A DNA stretch of 64,000 nt, from positions 744,001-808,000 of the forward strand of contig NZ_CP090949.1 in assembly GCF_023823125.1 (NCBI RefSeq), given 5' to 3'. The notes under the pieces were generated by a model. It was not told where the DNA came from. It saw only the letters and a program-made list of their open reading frames with translations, and did not search any database. Both the position numbers and the translations under genes were made by a program. The DNA is from Erythrobacter aurantius (lineage in GTDB: Bacteria; Pseudomonadota; Alphaproteobacteria; Sphingomonadales; Sphingomonadaceae). Below, one piece after another: positions 1-8,950 of this stretch (position 1 is its first letter; each line of letters begins with the position of its first letter).

Positions 1-562
1 CGTGTTTGGAAAGCTCTTCAACGCTGGCACGGAATTTGAGCTGGACGGCTCGCAGTTTGACCACCTCTTTTCAGATGGCGACACCTTCAACATCGGCAAT
101 CTGCCGGTTGTTGTGCTGCACGTCCCCGGCCACACACCCGCATGCATCGCTTATGTGATTGGCGATGCCGTGTTCGTGGGAGATACGATGTTCATGCCTG
201 ACTATGGCACGGCGCGGGCTGATTTTCCTGGCGGTGACGCGCGGCAATTGTTCCGCTCGCTGCGCCGGGTGCTTGCGCTCCCGCCAGAAACTCGCCTGTT
301 CATGTGCCATGACTACTTGCCCGCTGGCCGCGAGGAGTATGTCTGGGAGACCACGGTCGCCGCCGAACGCGCCGGCAACATCCATGCCCATGACGGCATT
401 ACCGAAGACGAATTTGTCGCCATGCGCGAAGCGCGCGACGCGACCCTCGACATGCCGCGCCTGATCCTGCCTTCGGTGCAGGTCAACATGCGGGCCGGCC
501 ACATGCCGCCCGCGGACGATAATGGGGTGACTTATCTCAAGCTGCCGGTGAACGCGGTATGA
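1..562 (+). CDS. Metallo-beta-lactamase-fold hydrolase, persulfide dioxygenase/Blh type (5' partial)
   Basis: The left end is cut by the window; the reading frame is open from base 2 and ends at TGA 560-562. Visible motifs are the C-terminal part of a metallo-beta-lactamase fold: HVPGHTPAC, a GDTMFMPDYG segment with the metal-bridging Asp, and MCHDY with a late metal His. This pattern, with the PDYGTAR stretch, is that of ETHE1/Blh-like persulfide dioxygenases, which oxidise glutathione persulfide to sulfite. The next gene starts inside its stop codon (ATGA), so it is co-translated with the YeeE genes. In related bacteria such operons are headed by an ArsR-family persulfide sensor (BigR/SqrR); that would lie outside the window. 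Family confident, exact substrate inferred. Confidence 0.85.
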   Translation, partial: VFGKLFNAGTEFELDGSQFDHLFSDGDTFNIGNLPVVVLHVPGHTPACIAYVIGDAVFVGDTMFMPDYGTARADFPGGDARQLFRSLRRVLALPPETRLFMCHDYLPAGREEYVWETTVAAERAGNIHAHDGITEDEFVAMREARDATLDMPRLILPSVQVNMRAGHMPPADDNGVTYLKLPVNAV

Positions 563-1008
563 TGCTGCCCGGCTTTCCAGACGCAGCGCCCTTGGCGGGG
601 TTGGGTGGCGGGATCCTGATCGGTCTTGCTGCCGCACTGATGCTGTTGGGGGCAGGGCGGATTGCTGGCGTCTCCGGCATCGCTGCGCGCGCCGTTGGGC
701 TGAGCGAAAGCAGTCTGCCCCGCATTTCGGCATGGCTGTTTGTTCTTGGCCTGCCAGTTGGCGCGCTGATTGTCAGCGCGCTTCAGGGTGGAATGAGCGC
801 GAAGTTTGCATCGCCGATCTTCCTCGTGATTGCCGGGCTTGCAGTCGGCATAGGAACAAGGCTCGGCAGCGGTTGCACCAGCGGCCACGGCGTGTGCGGC
901 ATGAGCCGGTTTTCGCAACGCTCTATCGTCGCCACGCTCACTTTCATGGCGACGGGCTTTGCCACGGTGGCAGCCATGAATGCTCTCGGGCTGGAGGTCT
1001 TGCCATGA
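559..1008 (+). CDS. YeeE/YedE-family half-size membrane protein, first half
   Basis: 149 residues with about four hydrophobic helices. It carries the conserved GSGCTSGHGVCG motif of the YeeE/YedE (TsuA-like) family, whose full-length members move thiosulfate or other sulfur compounds through paired cysteine motifs. Start ATG 559 overlaps the hydrolase stop. The protein is half the size of full YeeE; the other half is the next gene, which overlaps by four bases (ATGA). I infer that the two proteins assemble into one channel that handles a reduced sulfur species for the neighbouring enzymes. Confidence 0.85.
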   Translation: MMLPGFPDAAPLAGLGGGILIGLAAALMLLGAGRIAGVSGIAARAVGLSESSLPRISAWLFVLGLPVGALIVSALQGGMSAKFASPIFLVIAGLAVGIGTRLGSGCTSGHGVCGMSRFSQRSIVATLTFMATGFATVAAMNALGLEVLP

Positions 1009-1424
1009 TGAACCGTGTGATCGTGCCCGCGCTTTCGGGCATCGTATTCGGAGCGGGGCTTGCGTTGGGCGGAATGACCGATCCGGCCCGGGTGCGGGGT
1101 TTTCTCGACCTTTTCGGCGCGTGGGATCCGACGCTTGCCTTCGTCATGGGCGGAGCGGTGCTGGTGATGGTGGTCGCCTGGCAGGTGCAGTCGCGCATGA
1201 TGCGCCCCCTCTTTGCCGAAGGGTTTTCGCTGCCTGATCGCAGCGACCTGACCCCGCGCCTGATCGGTGGTTCTGCACTGTTCGGCATTGGTTGGGGGAT
1301 TGCGGGTCTGTGCCCCGGCCCGGGCTTTGCCGCACTGGTTATCGACGCGGCATCGGCGGCCATCTTCATTGTCGCCATGTTCGCGGGAATGGCGATCGTT
1401 CGCCTGATCGAAGGGAAGGGCTGA
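1005..1424 (+). CDS. YeeE/YedE-family (DUF6691-like) half-size membrane protein, second half
   Basis: 139 residues, three to four membrane helices, with the signature GIAGLCPGPG near residue 105, the second cysteine motif of the YeeE family. Start ATG 1005 overlaps the previous stop. An in-frame ORF extends upstream to 732, but that part is a shadow of the first YeeE gene. It belongs to the same operon as the persulfide hydrolase and sulfide:quinone oxidoreductase. Likely the partner subunit of the preceding protein. Confidence 0.83.
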   Translation: MMNRVIVPALSGIVFGAGLALGGMTDPARVRGFLDLFGAWDPTLAFVMGGAVLVMVVAWQVQSRMMRPLFAEGFSLPDRSDLTPRLIGGSALFGIGWGIAGLCPGPGFAALVIDAASAAIFIVAMFAGMAIVRLIEGKG

Positions 1425-1834
1425 TGGAGGTCAAGCCGGTCTATTCGGGCTTCGCGGTGGCGGCGCAATTGCAGCCCGGCGACTGCGAAACAGCCGCGAA
1501 ACAGGGCTTTGCCGCAATCATCTGCAATCGCCCTGATGGCGAGGAAGATGATCAGCCTACCGTGGCCGAAATGCGCGAGGCGGCGCAAGCTGCCGGGCTC
1601 GCGTTCCACCATATTCCGGTAAGCGGCGGCGCCTTTCCTCCTCCTGCAATAGCGGCCTTCGCCGCCATTCGAAAAGGCACCGAAGGACCGGTGCTCGCCT
1701 ATTGCCGGACCGGGACGCGTTCGATCACCCTCGAAATGCTCGCCAACCCTACCGGCCTAGCGGTTTCCGAGCGGATAAAGCGAGCCGAGATGGCCGGTTA
1801 CGATCTCGGCAATTTGCGCGAAACACTGGACTAG
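1424..1834 (+). CDS. DUF442 / TIGR01244-family phosphatase-like sulfur protein
   Basis: 136 residues. The motif AYCRTGTRS is a C-x5-R loop as in dual-specificity phosphatases and rhodanese-like sulfurtransferases, typical of the DUF442 family that is often fused to, or next to, the Blh hydrolase. The start ATG overlaps the previous TGA (TGATG). It may act on a cysteine-bound persulfide, or be a phosphatase-like relic; its reaction is not established. Part of the sulfide-oxidation operon. Confidence 0.82.
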   Translation: MEVKPVYSGFAVAAQLQPGDCETAAKQGFAAIICNRPDGEEDDQPTVAEMREAAQAAGLAFHHIPVSGGAFPPPAIAAFAAIRKGTEGPVLAYCRTGTRSITLEMLANPTGLAVSERIKRAEMAGYDLGNLRETLD

Positions 1835-1852
1835 CAGCACGGGAATCAGAGG

Positions 1853-3076
1853 ATGTCCATTTCACATAAGGTCGTCATTGTTGGCGGCGGCGCTGCGGGA
1901 ATTGCTACCGCCGCATCATTGCTTGCGCGCCGGAAAGGGCTCGACATCGCGATTGTCGAGCCAAACGACACGCATGCCTATCAACCGGGCTGGACGATGG
2001 TGGGGGGAGGCATCTTCGACCCCAAGGTTACCGTTCGTCCCATGGCCAGCGTAATGCCCAAAGGTGTGACCTGGATCAGGCAGGGCGTCACAGGTTTCAC
2101 GCCCGACAGCAATGAAGTCACCCTGAGCGACGGATCGAAGCTGGGTTACGAAGTGCTTGTCGTCGCTCCGGGCATCCGGCTTGCGTGGGAGAAGATCGCG
2201 GGTCTGGAAGAAACGCTGGGCCGGAACGGGGTCACTTCGAACTATCGTTACGATCTTGCACCCTATACATGGGAACTGGTCGAACGGATGCGCTCGGGCA
2301 AGGCACTGTTCACGCAGCCACCCATGCCGATCAAATGCGCCGGCGCCCCGCAAAAGGCGATGTATCTCGCCTGCGATCACTGGTTGCGACGCGGCGTGCT
2401 GGATCAGGTCGAAGTCGGGTTTTGCAACGCGGGCGGCGTTCTGTTCGGGGTGGCGGACTATGTCCCCGCGCTTATGAGCTACATCGAGAAATACAATGTG
2501 GCGTTGAACCTAGGCAACGATCTGATCGCAGTTGATGGCCCCGCGCAAAAGGCGGTCTTCAAGACGTCAGAGGGCGAAGTGACGCGTGAATTCGACATGC
2601 TCCATGTCGTCCCCCCGCAAGTCGCTCCGCAGTTTCTTGCCGACAGCCCGCTCGCGGCGGACACCGGCTTCACCGATGTCGATCACCATACCTTGCAGCA
2701 CGTGCGTTATCCCAATGTCTTCGGTCTGGGAGACGGAGCCAACACTCCCAATGCCAAGACTGCAGCAGCGGCGCGCAAGCAGGCTCCGGTTGTCGCAGTG
2801 AATGCGTTGCAGGAACTGGACGGGCACAATCCGCGAGCAGGATATGATGGCTATGGCTCCTGTCCGCTGACGGTCGAGCGCGGCAAGATCGTGCTGGCCG
2901 AATTCGGCTATGGCGGCAAGCTTGCACCCAGCTTTCCAACCTGGCTGGTTGACGGGACCAAGCCGCAGCGGCTTTCATGGATGTTAAAGGCCGATGCCTT
3001 GCCGTGGATCTACTGGAACGGGATGCTGAAGGGCAGGGAGTGGCTGGCTGGTCCCGGCGGATTGATCGCGCAATAG
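1853..3076 (+). CDS. sqr: Sulfide:quinone oxidoreductase, type II (FAD-dependent)
   Basis: 407 residues. The N-terminal VVIVGGGAAGIATA is the FAD-binding Rossmann motif, and a second FAD motif is VFGLGDGANTPNAKTAAA near residue 290. The cysteines in PIKCAGAPQK and GYGSCPLTV fit the two redox-active cysteines of type II (SQOR-like) enzymes; the C-terminal region with aromatic residues fits membrane/quinone contact. It oxidises sulfide to a persulfide passed to an acceptor thiol and sends electrons to quinone. An 18-base gap follows the DUF442 gene, so it is co-transcribed. With the upstream dioxygenase and downstream SulP transporter it forms a sulfide-to-sulfite/sulfate detoxification route. 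Confidence 0.92.
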   Translation: MSISHKVVIVGGGAAGIATAASLLARRKGLDIAIVEPNDTHAYQPGWTMVGGGIFDPKVTVRPMASVMPKGVTWIRQGVTGFTPDSNEVTLSDGSKLGYEVLVVAPGIRLAWEKIAGLEETLGRNGVTSNYRYDLAPYTWELVERMRSGKALFTQPPMPIKCAGAPQKAMYLACDHWLRRGVLDQVEVGFCNAGGVLFGVADYVPALMSYIEKYNVALNLGNDLIAVDGPAQKAVFKTSEGEVTREFDMLHVVPPQVAPQFLADSPLAADTGFTDVDHHTLQHVRYPNVFGLGDGANTPNAKTAAAARKQAPVVAVNALQELDGHNPRAGYDGYGSCPLTVERGKIVLAEFGYGGKLAPSFPTWLVDGTKPQRLSWMLKADALPWIYWNGMLKGREWLAGPGGLIAQ

Positions 3077-3128
3077 GGTTCAGGCGCAAAAGGGTTTGCA
3101 CCCGACAAATCGAGAAAGACATCGATTC

Positions 3129-4886
3129 ATGCTAAAGCGCTATTTCCCGATCCTCGAATGGGGTCGCAGCTACAATCGGGATGTTCTGACCAGCGATCTG
3201 ATGGCGGCGGTGATCGTCACCATCATGCTCATCCCGCAAAGCCTGGCCTATGCCTTGCTGGCGGGATTGCCACCCGTGGTGGGGCTTTACGCCTCCATCC
3301 TGCCCCTGATGCTCTATGCCGTATTCGGCACATCGCGGACGCTGGCAGTCGGCCCGGTCGCGGTGATCTCGCTGATGACGGCGAGTGCGGCTGGGGCCGT
3401 GGCCGGGCAGGGTACTGCGGAATATCTCGAAGCAGCGATCACGCTCGCGTTCCTGTCTGGTGTGATGCTGGCGATACTCGGCCTGTTGCGAGCCGGTTTC
3501 CTCGCGAACCTGCTGTCGCATCCGGTGATCAGCGGCTTCATAACGGCCAGCGGCATCCTGATCGCGACTAGCCAGATCAAGCATATCGTCGGGGTCAAGG
3601 CGGGGGGCGACAATTGGCCGGAAATGATCGGTGCGCTGGCGTCTGTCATCGGGGACATCAATCCGACCACCATCGCCATCGGGATTCCGGCGATGATGTT
3701 CCTGTTCTGGGTGCGGAAAGGGGCAAAGCCGGCATTGCAATCGCTGGGCATGCCTGCCCGTGCGGCGGACATGACTGCCAAGGCGGGGCCGGTCGTGGCG
3801 GTAGCGCTTTCGATCATGGCGGTGATCTTCTTCGATCTGGAGGCTGCGGGCGTCGCCATCACCGGATCGATCCCCCAGGGATTGCCTCCGTTTGCGGTGC
3901 CGTCGACCGATCTTGCGCTGATTGAGCAATTGTGGGTTCCGGCCCTGCTGATCTCGATCATCGGCTTCGTTGAGAGCGTTTCGGTAGCGCAAACACTGGC
4001 GGCGAAGCGGCGGCAGCGGATTTCGCCGGATCAGGAACTGATAGGCCTGGGCGCCTCAAACATCGCCTCCGCCTTTTCGGGCGGCTATCCGGTCACCGGC
4101 GGGTTCGCCCGATCAGCAGTGAATTTCGATGCCGGAGCGCAAACCCCCGCCGCAGGTGCTTTCACGGCAGTCGGGATTGCCTTGGCGACGCTGTTCCTCA
4201 CGCCTCTGCTTTACAGCCTGCCGATTGCCACGCTGGCTGCGACGATAATTGTCGCCGTCCTGAGCCTTGTTGATCTGCGCACGCCGCAGCGGTTGTGGCA
4301 TTATTCAAAGGCAGACTTTGCCGCCCATGCGGCCACCATCGCGATAACCTTGCTTGCCGGGGTGGAGCTGGGTGTAATCGCGGGTGTGATCGTGGGGCTC
4401 TTGCTCTATCTCTGGCGGGCCAGTCGTCCTCACGCCGCGATTGTCGGACGCGTGCCTGAAACCGAGCATTTCCGCAATGTCGATCGGCACAAGGTCTTTA
4501 CCGTGCCGCATATCCTCTCGATCCGGATCGACGAGGCGCTGACCTATCTCAACGCGCGCTGGCTCGAGGAATATGTGCTGGAACAGGTCGCGGACCGCCC
4601 GGCTGTACGGCACGTCATCCTGATGTGCAGCGCGGTGAACGAAGTGGACGCCTCCGGTCTGGAAAGTCTGGAGGCGATCAATCACCGTCTGGGCGATGCG
4701 AAGGTCGGCCTGCACCTGTCGGAGGTGAAAGGGCCGGTGATGGACCGCCTGAAGCGCTCGCATTTCATCGACGAGCTCAACGGCCAGGTTTACCTTTCCC
4801 AGTCGAAGGCGTTCGACAGCCTTGTTGCAGACGATGGCACCCCGCCCGAGCCGCACGACCAGTATCTGGCTCGCGGGCTGATCTGA
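3129..4886 (+). CDS. SulP-family sulfate permease with STAS domain
   Basis: 585 residues. An N-terminal transporter of about 10-14 helices starts with the family motif IPQSLAYALLAGLPPVVGLYAS, and a STAS domain (about residues 455-570) carries VDASGLESL at the position of the regulatory Ser loop. An upstream in-frame ATG at 3096 would add eleven residues; ATG 3129 (MLKRYFPIL) fits family N-termini better. Behind sqr, it probably exports the sulfate/sulfite made by sulfide oxidation, but bicarbonate or sulfate uptake are alternatives. Confidence 0.88.
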   Translation: MLKRYFPILEWGRSYNRDVLTSDLMAAVIVTIMLIPQSLAYALLAGLPPVVGLYASILPLMLYAVFGTSRTLAVGPVAVISLMTASAAGAVAGQGTAEYLEAAITLAFLSGVMLAILGLLRAGFLANLLSHPVISGFITASGILIATSQIKHIVGVKAGGDNWPEMIGALASVIGDINPTTIAIGIPAMMFLFWVRKGAKPALQSLGMPARAADMTAKAGPVVAVALSIMAVIFFDLEAAGVAITGSIPQGLPPFAVPSTDLALIEQLWVPALLISIIGFVESVSVAQTLAAKRRQRISPDQELIGLGASNIASAFSGGYPVTGGFARSAVNFDAGAQTPAAGAFTAVGIALATLFLTPLLYSLPIATLAATIIVAVLSLVDLRTPQRLWHYSKADFAAHAATIAITLLAGVELGVIAGVIVGLLLYLWRASRPHAAIVGRVPETEHFRNVDRHKVFTVPHILSIRIDEALTYLNARWLEEYVLEQVADRPAVRHVILMCSAVNEVDASGLESLEAINHRLGDAKVGLHLSEVKGPVMDRLKRSHFIDELNGQVYLSQSKAFDSLVADDGTPPEPHDQYLARGLI

Positions 4887-5068
4887 GCGAATCTGCAATT
4901 CAATATAAATTAATCTGTAACTGAAATCCTGAATTTCGCCTCTTTCAGGCCAAATTGCGCCATTTGCGTGTGACTTCATAAATTCGATTAATGTATGCGA
5001 GTAATTGAATTGGCTAAAGTGTGTGTCGCGGTCTAGGAACCGGGGCATCCAATCCAGGAGCAATCATC
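4887..5068 (+). promoter_or_regulatory. AT-rich intergenic region with likely peroxiredoxin promoter
   Basis: This stretch is clearly more AT-rich than its surroundings. A short inverted repeat CCTGAA...TTCAGG just after the SulP stop may end the sulfur operon. The segment 4960-5025 holds TTGCGT and several TAAT-like hexamers that could make a vegetative promoter; no exact element can be fixed. AGGAG at 5056-5060 is a clear ribosome-binding site for the following gene. Confidence 0.35.
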
Positions 5069-5698
5069 ATGAGCTTGCATATCGGCGATATCGCCCCGAA
5101 CTTCACCGTCGCCACCACCACCGGCGAGATAAATCTGCACGACTGGGCTGGCGACAGCTGGGTGTTCTTCTTCAGCCATCCGGCCGATTTCACCCCGGTC
5201 TGCACCACAGAAATGGGCATGACCGCCAAGCTTGCCGCCGAGTTCGAAAAGCGGAACGTCAAGCCGCTCGGCCTGTCGACCGATACCGTTGAAGAGCATC
5301 TGGAATGGGTCAAGGACGTGGACGAAACGCAGGGCGTCACGCTGTCCTTCCCGATTGTCGCCGATCCGGATCTGGAGATCGCTAAACTCTATGACATGAT
5401 CCACCCGGACCAGTCGGAAACCGCCGCAGTGCGTTCGGTATTCATCATCGATCCGGCGAAGAAGATCCGTCTCGTGATGACGTATCCGATGAGCGTGGGG
5501 CGCAACTTTGACGAAATCCTGCGCGTGATTGATAGTCTCCAGCTGAGCGATCGCTGCACCATCGCTACGCCTGCCAACTGGAAAGTCGGAGATGAAGTGA
5601 TCATCCCGCCTTCGATCCCGGATGAAAAGGCCAGGGAAATGTTTCCGCAGGGCTTCAAGACGATCAAGCCCTACCTCCGAACGGCAAAAGTCGCCTGA
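5069..5698 (+). CDS. 1-Cys peroxiredoxin (Prx6/AhpC-TSA family)
   Basis: 209 residues. The motif PADFTPVCTTE near residue 40-50 contains the peroxidatic cysteine, and the length and C-terminal SIPDEKAREMFPQGFKT are those of Prx6-type enzymes. It reduces hydrogen peroxide and organic peroxides in the cytoplasm. Start ATG 5069 has AGGAG nine bases upstream; the longer reading frame from 5021 lacks such a site. It stands alone, with a hairpin between it and cydA. High confidence in family. Confidence 0.93.
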   Translation: MSLHIGDIAPNFTVATTTGEINLHDWAGDSWVFFFSHPADFTPVCTTEMGMTAKLAAEFEKRNVKPLGLSTDTVEEHLEWVKDVDETQGVTLSFPIVADPDLEIAKLYDMIHPDQSETAAVRSVFIIDPAKKIRLVMTYPMSVGRNFDEILRVIDSLQLSDRCTIATPANWKVGDEVIIPPSIPDEKAREMFPQGFKTIKPYLRTAKVA

Positions 5699-5707
5699 GG
5701 GTCGCGG

Positions 5708-5737
5708 GGGCGCGCCTGCTTGATCGCAGACGCGCCC
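5708..5737 (+). terminator. Hairpin between peroxiredoxin and cydA
   Basis: GGGCGCG-CC-TGC, loop TTGATC, GCA-GA-CGCGCCC, followed by TTCCC. The ten paired bases with one symmetric internal loop make a stable stem, but the T tail is short. Likely a terminator for the peroxiredoxin gene. Confidence 0.5.
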
Positions 5738-5786
5738 TTCCCGTATCTGCCATTCATCACGTCGCCACCCGCAATCGGGGAATGCC

Positions 5787-7241
5787 ATGTTTGACCAACT
5801 CGACGCCCTGTTACTGGCTCGCATCCAGTTCGCCTTCACGGTCAGTTTCCACTTCTTCTTCCCGGCCTTTTCGATCGGGCTGGCCAGCTATCTCGCGGTG
5901 CTTGAGGGATTGTGGCTGAAGACCGGAAAGCAAGTTTACCTCGACCTGTTCAAATACTGGCTGAAGATCTTCGCCATCGCCTTTGCCATGGGAGTCGTGT
6001 CCGGGATCGTCATGTCCTACCAGTTCGGCACCAACTGGTCGGTTTTCTCGGATGTGGCAGGGCCGGTGATCGGGCCGTTGATGGCCTATGAAGTCCTTAC
6101 CGCCTTTTTCCTCGAAGCCGGGTTCCTTGGCGTGATGCTGTTCGGGATGGAGAAAGTCGGCAAGAAACTGCACTTCACCGCCACTCTGATGGTGGCAATC
6201 GGCACTTTCATTTCGGCCTTCTGGATCCTTTCGGTCAACAGCTGGATGCAGACCCCGGTGGGGCATGTGATGGGCGAGAACGGCCAGTTCCTTCCCGGTG
6301 AAAGCTGGTGGGACATCATCTTCAACCCCAGCTTCCCCTATCGCCTCGTCCATACGGTGATGGCGGCCTATCTCACCACCGCTTTCGTTGTCGGAGGTGT
6401 CGGCGCTTATCACCTGCTCAAGGACCGCGCCAATGCCCACGCCCGCAAGATGTTTTCCATGGCGATGTGGATGGCTGCGCTGGTGACCCCGTTGCAGATT
6501 TTCGCCGGCGACTTGCACGGGCTTAACACGCTGGAGCATCAACCCGCCAAAGTCATGGCGATGGAAGGGCATTACCAGAGCCACCCGGATGGTGCGCCGC
6601 TGATCCTGTTCGGGATTCCCGATAGCGAAGCCAAGACGGTGCGTTATGCGATCGAGATTCCCAAGGCATCCTCGCTGATCCTCAAGCACGATCCGGATGC
6701 TCCTCTGGCCGGGCTCGATACCATTCCCGATGATGAAGAACCGCCGGTTGGCATGGTTTTCTGGGCCTTTCGGATCATGGTCAGCATCGGATTTGCCATG
6801 CTCGGGATCGGCCTCTGGAGCCTCTATGCGCGTTTTCGCGGGCGGCTGTATGATGCGCTTTGGCTCCACCGTGCGGCGGTGCTGATGGCGCCCAGCGGTT
6901 TCATTGCGGTCCTCGCAGGATGGATCACCACCGAGGTCGGCCGTCAGCCCTATGTGATCTATGGCCTGCTGCGCACTGCCGATGCCGCCAGCCCGCTGGA
7001 TGCGCCCGCCGTCGCCGCCTCGTTGCTGGCTTTCGTCATCGTCTATTTCACGGTCTTCGGGATCGGCGTGTGGTACATCCTGCAATTGATGGGCAAGGCG
7101 CCCCACGCCGGAGAGCTGGGTGCAAAGCGTGGCGACACCGGCCCGATCCGCACCGCCGGGATAACGCCCGGCCTTATGCAGGGGGCAATCGGAGGCGCTC
7201 CGCTCCCCGCCGCCAACACCGATGCAAGGGAAACCAACTGA
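5787..7241 (+). CDS. cydA: Cytochrome bd-type quinol oxidase subunit I (cyanide-insensitive type)
   Basis: 484 residues, about nine membrane helices. The N-terminal LLARIQFAFTVSFHFFFPAFSIG contains the haem b595 ligand His. The region GDLHGLNTLEHQPAKVMAMEGHY is the quinol-binding/GxxQP signature. The short loop after it is typical of CIO-type (short Q-loop) oxidases. The subunit oxidises quinol and reduces oxygen without pumping protons. The cydB start overlaps its stop. The respiration branch is useful under low oxygen, sulfide or NO, all of which inhibit haem-copper oxidases; the upstream sqr cluster and the H-NOX genes in this window fit such a lifestyle (inference). Confidence 0.95.
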   Translation: MFDQLDALLLARIQFAFTVSFHFFFPAFSIGLASYLAVLEGLWLKTGKQVYLDLFKYWLKIFAIAFAMGVVSGIVMSYQFGTNWSVFSDVAGPVIGPLMAYEVLTAFFLEAGFLGVMLFGMEKVGKKLHFTATLMVAIGTFISAFWILSVNSWMQTPVGHVMGENGQFLPGESWWDIIFNPSFPYRLVHTVMAAYLTTAFVVGGVGAYHLLKDRANAHARKMFSMAMWMAALVTPLQIFAGDLHGLNTLEHQPAKVMAMEGHYQSHPDGAPLILFGIPDSEAKTVRYAIEIPKASSLILKHDPDAPLAGLDTIPDDEEPPVGMVFWAFRIMVSIGFAMLGIGLWSLYARFRGRLYDALWLHRAAVLMAPSGFIAVLAGWITTEVGRQPYVIYGLLRTADAASPLDAPAVAASLLAFVIVYFTVFGIGVWYILQLMGKAPHAGELGAKRGDTGPIRTAGITPGLMQGAIGGAPLPAANTDARETN

Positions 7242-8236
7242 TGGACCTGACAGTCATCTGGGCCTTCATCATAGCCTTCGCCGTCTTCGCCTATGTGGTG
7301 ATGGACGGCTTCGATCTCGGTATCGGTATCCTGTTTCCGACCTTGCGCGTAGGGCAGGGGCGCAATCGCGCGATGAACTCCATCGCGCCGGTGTGGGACG
7401 GGAACGAGACCTGGCTGGTGTTGGGCGGGGGCGGCTTGTTCGCGGCATTTCCTCTCGCCTACGCCGTGGTGCTTCCGGCAACCTATCCGCTGATAATCGC
7501 CATGCTTCTGGGCCTCGTCTTCCGTGGCGTTGCGTTCGAATACCGCTGGCGTGATCCAGCGCATCGCGCTTTCTGGGATGCCGCGTTTTTTGGCGGTTCG
7601 CTGGTTGCAGCCATGGCGCAAGGCATGACTTTGGGCGCTTTGCTGCAAGGTATCGAAGTTATTGACCGCGCCTATGCCGGAAGCTGGTGGGACTGGCTTA
7701 CCCCCTACACCATGCTCACCGGCCTCGGTACGGTCGCAGGCTATGCCTTGCTGGGAAGCACATGGCTGATCTGGAAGCTGGATGGCGGGGTTCAGAACCA
7801 CGCGCGGTGGCTGGCTGTGCGCGCCGCTGTCGCAACGATCATGTTGATGGGGGCTGTCAGCCTCTACAACATCACCCTTAATGCCGAATACGCCGCCCGC
7901 TGGTTGACCGCCCCTGAAATCTATTTCGCCGCGCCAGTTCCGATCATCACCGCGATCGTCGCGATATCGCTGGTGCGATCGATCCTCAAGGAACGCAACA
8001 GCAAGCCGTTCTGGCTCGCCATCGCGCTGTTCTTCTTTGGCATGGCGGGTCTGGGCGTCACCATGTGGCCCTATGTGGTTCCGCCCGGACTCACCATTTG
8101 GGATGCCGCCGCGCCCGCGAAAAGCCAGGTCTTCATGCTGATCGGCGTCGCCCTGACCCTTCCGTTGATCATCGGATACACCGCGTGGACCTATTGGGTG
8201 TTTCGCGGCAAGGTTGGTGAAGAGGGATATCATTGA
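7241..8236 (+). CDS. cydB: Cytochrome bd-type quinol oxidase subunit II
   Basis: 331 residues, eight or so helices; starts [29 protein letters not shown], the CydB family N-terminus, with [20 protein letters not shown] in the second helix region. ATG 7241 overlaps the cydA stop TGA; the upstream extension to 6860 is a shadow. Forms the integral-membrane heterodimer with CydA. Confidence 0.95.
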   Translation: MDLTVIWAFIIAFAVFAYVVMDGFDLGIGILFPTLRVGQGRNRAMNSIAPVWDGNETWLVLGGGGLFAAFPLAYAVVLPATYPLIIAMLLGLVFRGVAFEYRWRDPAHRAFWDAAFFGGSLVAAMAQGMTLGALLQGIEVIDRAYAGSWWDWLTPYTMLTGLGTVAGYALLGSTWLIWKLDGGVQNHARWLAVRAAVATIMLMGAVSLYNITLNAEYAARWLTAPEIYFAAPVPIITAIVAISLVRSILKERNSKPFWLAIALFFFGMAGLGVTMWPYVVPPGLTIWDAAAPAKSQVFMLIGVALTLPLIIGYTAWTYWVFRGKVGEEGYH

Positions 8237-8364
8237 TGTTGCAGCCGCCTGATCCTCCCCCGCCGCTGTGGCAGCGGCTCGCATGGATGGTGGGCATATG
8301 GCTTGCCAGCGTGGCTGTTCTCGGCATTGTCGCTATGATCATCCGGTTCTGGCTGGGAGTTTGA
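8236..8364 (+). CDS. DUF2474 small subunit of bd oxidase (42 aa)
   Basis: A 42-codon gene whose ATG overlaps the cydB TGA (TGATG). The protein has a proline-rich start (residues 4-10), then [19 protein letters not shown] and one membrane helix to the end. This is the shape of DUF2474 proteins, the small accessory subunits found after CIO-type cydAB, analogous to CydX. Likely stabilises the oxidase. It is easily missed because of its length. Confidence 0.85.
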   Translation: MLQPPDPPPPLWQRLAWMVGIWLASVAVLGIVAMIIRFWLGV

Positions 8365-8370
8365 CGGATA

Positions 8371-8826
8371 ATGCTGAAAACCCGCGTACCTCCACCTTTG
8401 GTTGCTCTTTGCTGTGCCGGCCTGATGTGGGGCGTGGCGGAGCTTTGGCCCGAGCTGCGGGTGAGCATCCCTCTGCAATGGATATGGGCGTTGCTCTTGA
8501 TTGGCGCAGGCCTCGCGATTGATCTCGTCTCGGTCGCCGCCTTCTTTAAGGCGCGCACCACTGTCACCCCGCTCGCGCCGGAAAAGGCATCGAGTCTGGT
8601 TACGGGCGGGCTCTATCGCTTCACCCGCAACCCCATGTATCTGGGAATGCTGCTCATCCTCATAGGGATCGCGCTGTTCTTGGCTTCGCCAGTCAATATC
8701 GCGATCCTTGGCGTTTTCGTCGCATACATCACCGCATTCCAGATCAAGCCCGAAGAAGCGCTGCTTGAGGCGAAATTCGGTGAAGCATACCGTGAATACA
8801 AAGGGCGCGTGCGGCGTTGGCTCTAG
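8371..8826 (+). CDS. Isoprenylcysteine carboxyl methyltransferase-like membrane protein
   Basis: 151 residues with about four helices. The C-terminal half has TGGLYRFTRNPMYLGMLL, a long hydrophobic stretch, and EALLEAKFGEAYREYKGRVRRWL, the signature of the ICMT/PEMT-like family (SAM-dependent membrane methyltransferases). Starts six bases after the DUF2474 stop and is probably in the cyd operon. The bacterial substrate is unknown. Confidence 0.85.
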   Translation: MLKTRVPPPLVALCCAGLMWGVAELWPELRVSIPLQWIWALLLIGAGLAIDLVSVAAFFKARTTVTPLAPEKASSLVTGGLYRFTRNPMYLGMLLILIGIALFLASPVNIAILGVFVAYITAFQIKPEEALLEAKFGEAYREYKGRVRRWL

Positions 8827-8950
8827 CGTCCACGCAAATGACACACTGTGGCGCATTTGCCGCATAGGGTGAGGGATTGCCCGCCATAGCAGGTCATTTG
8901 CCACCGCCTTCAATTTTCCGGTTGCACTTTGAAGTCGGAACACTAGGTGC

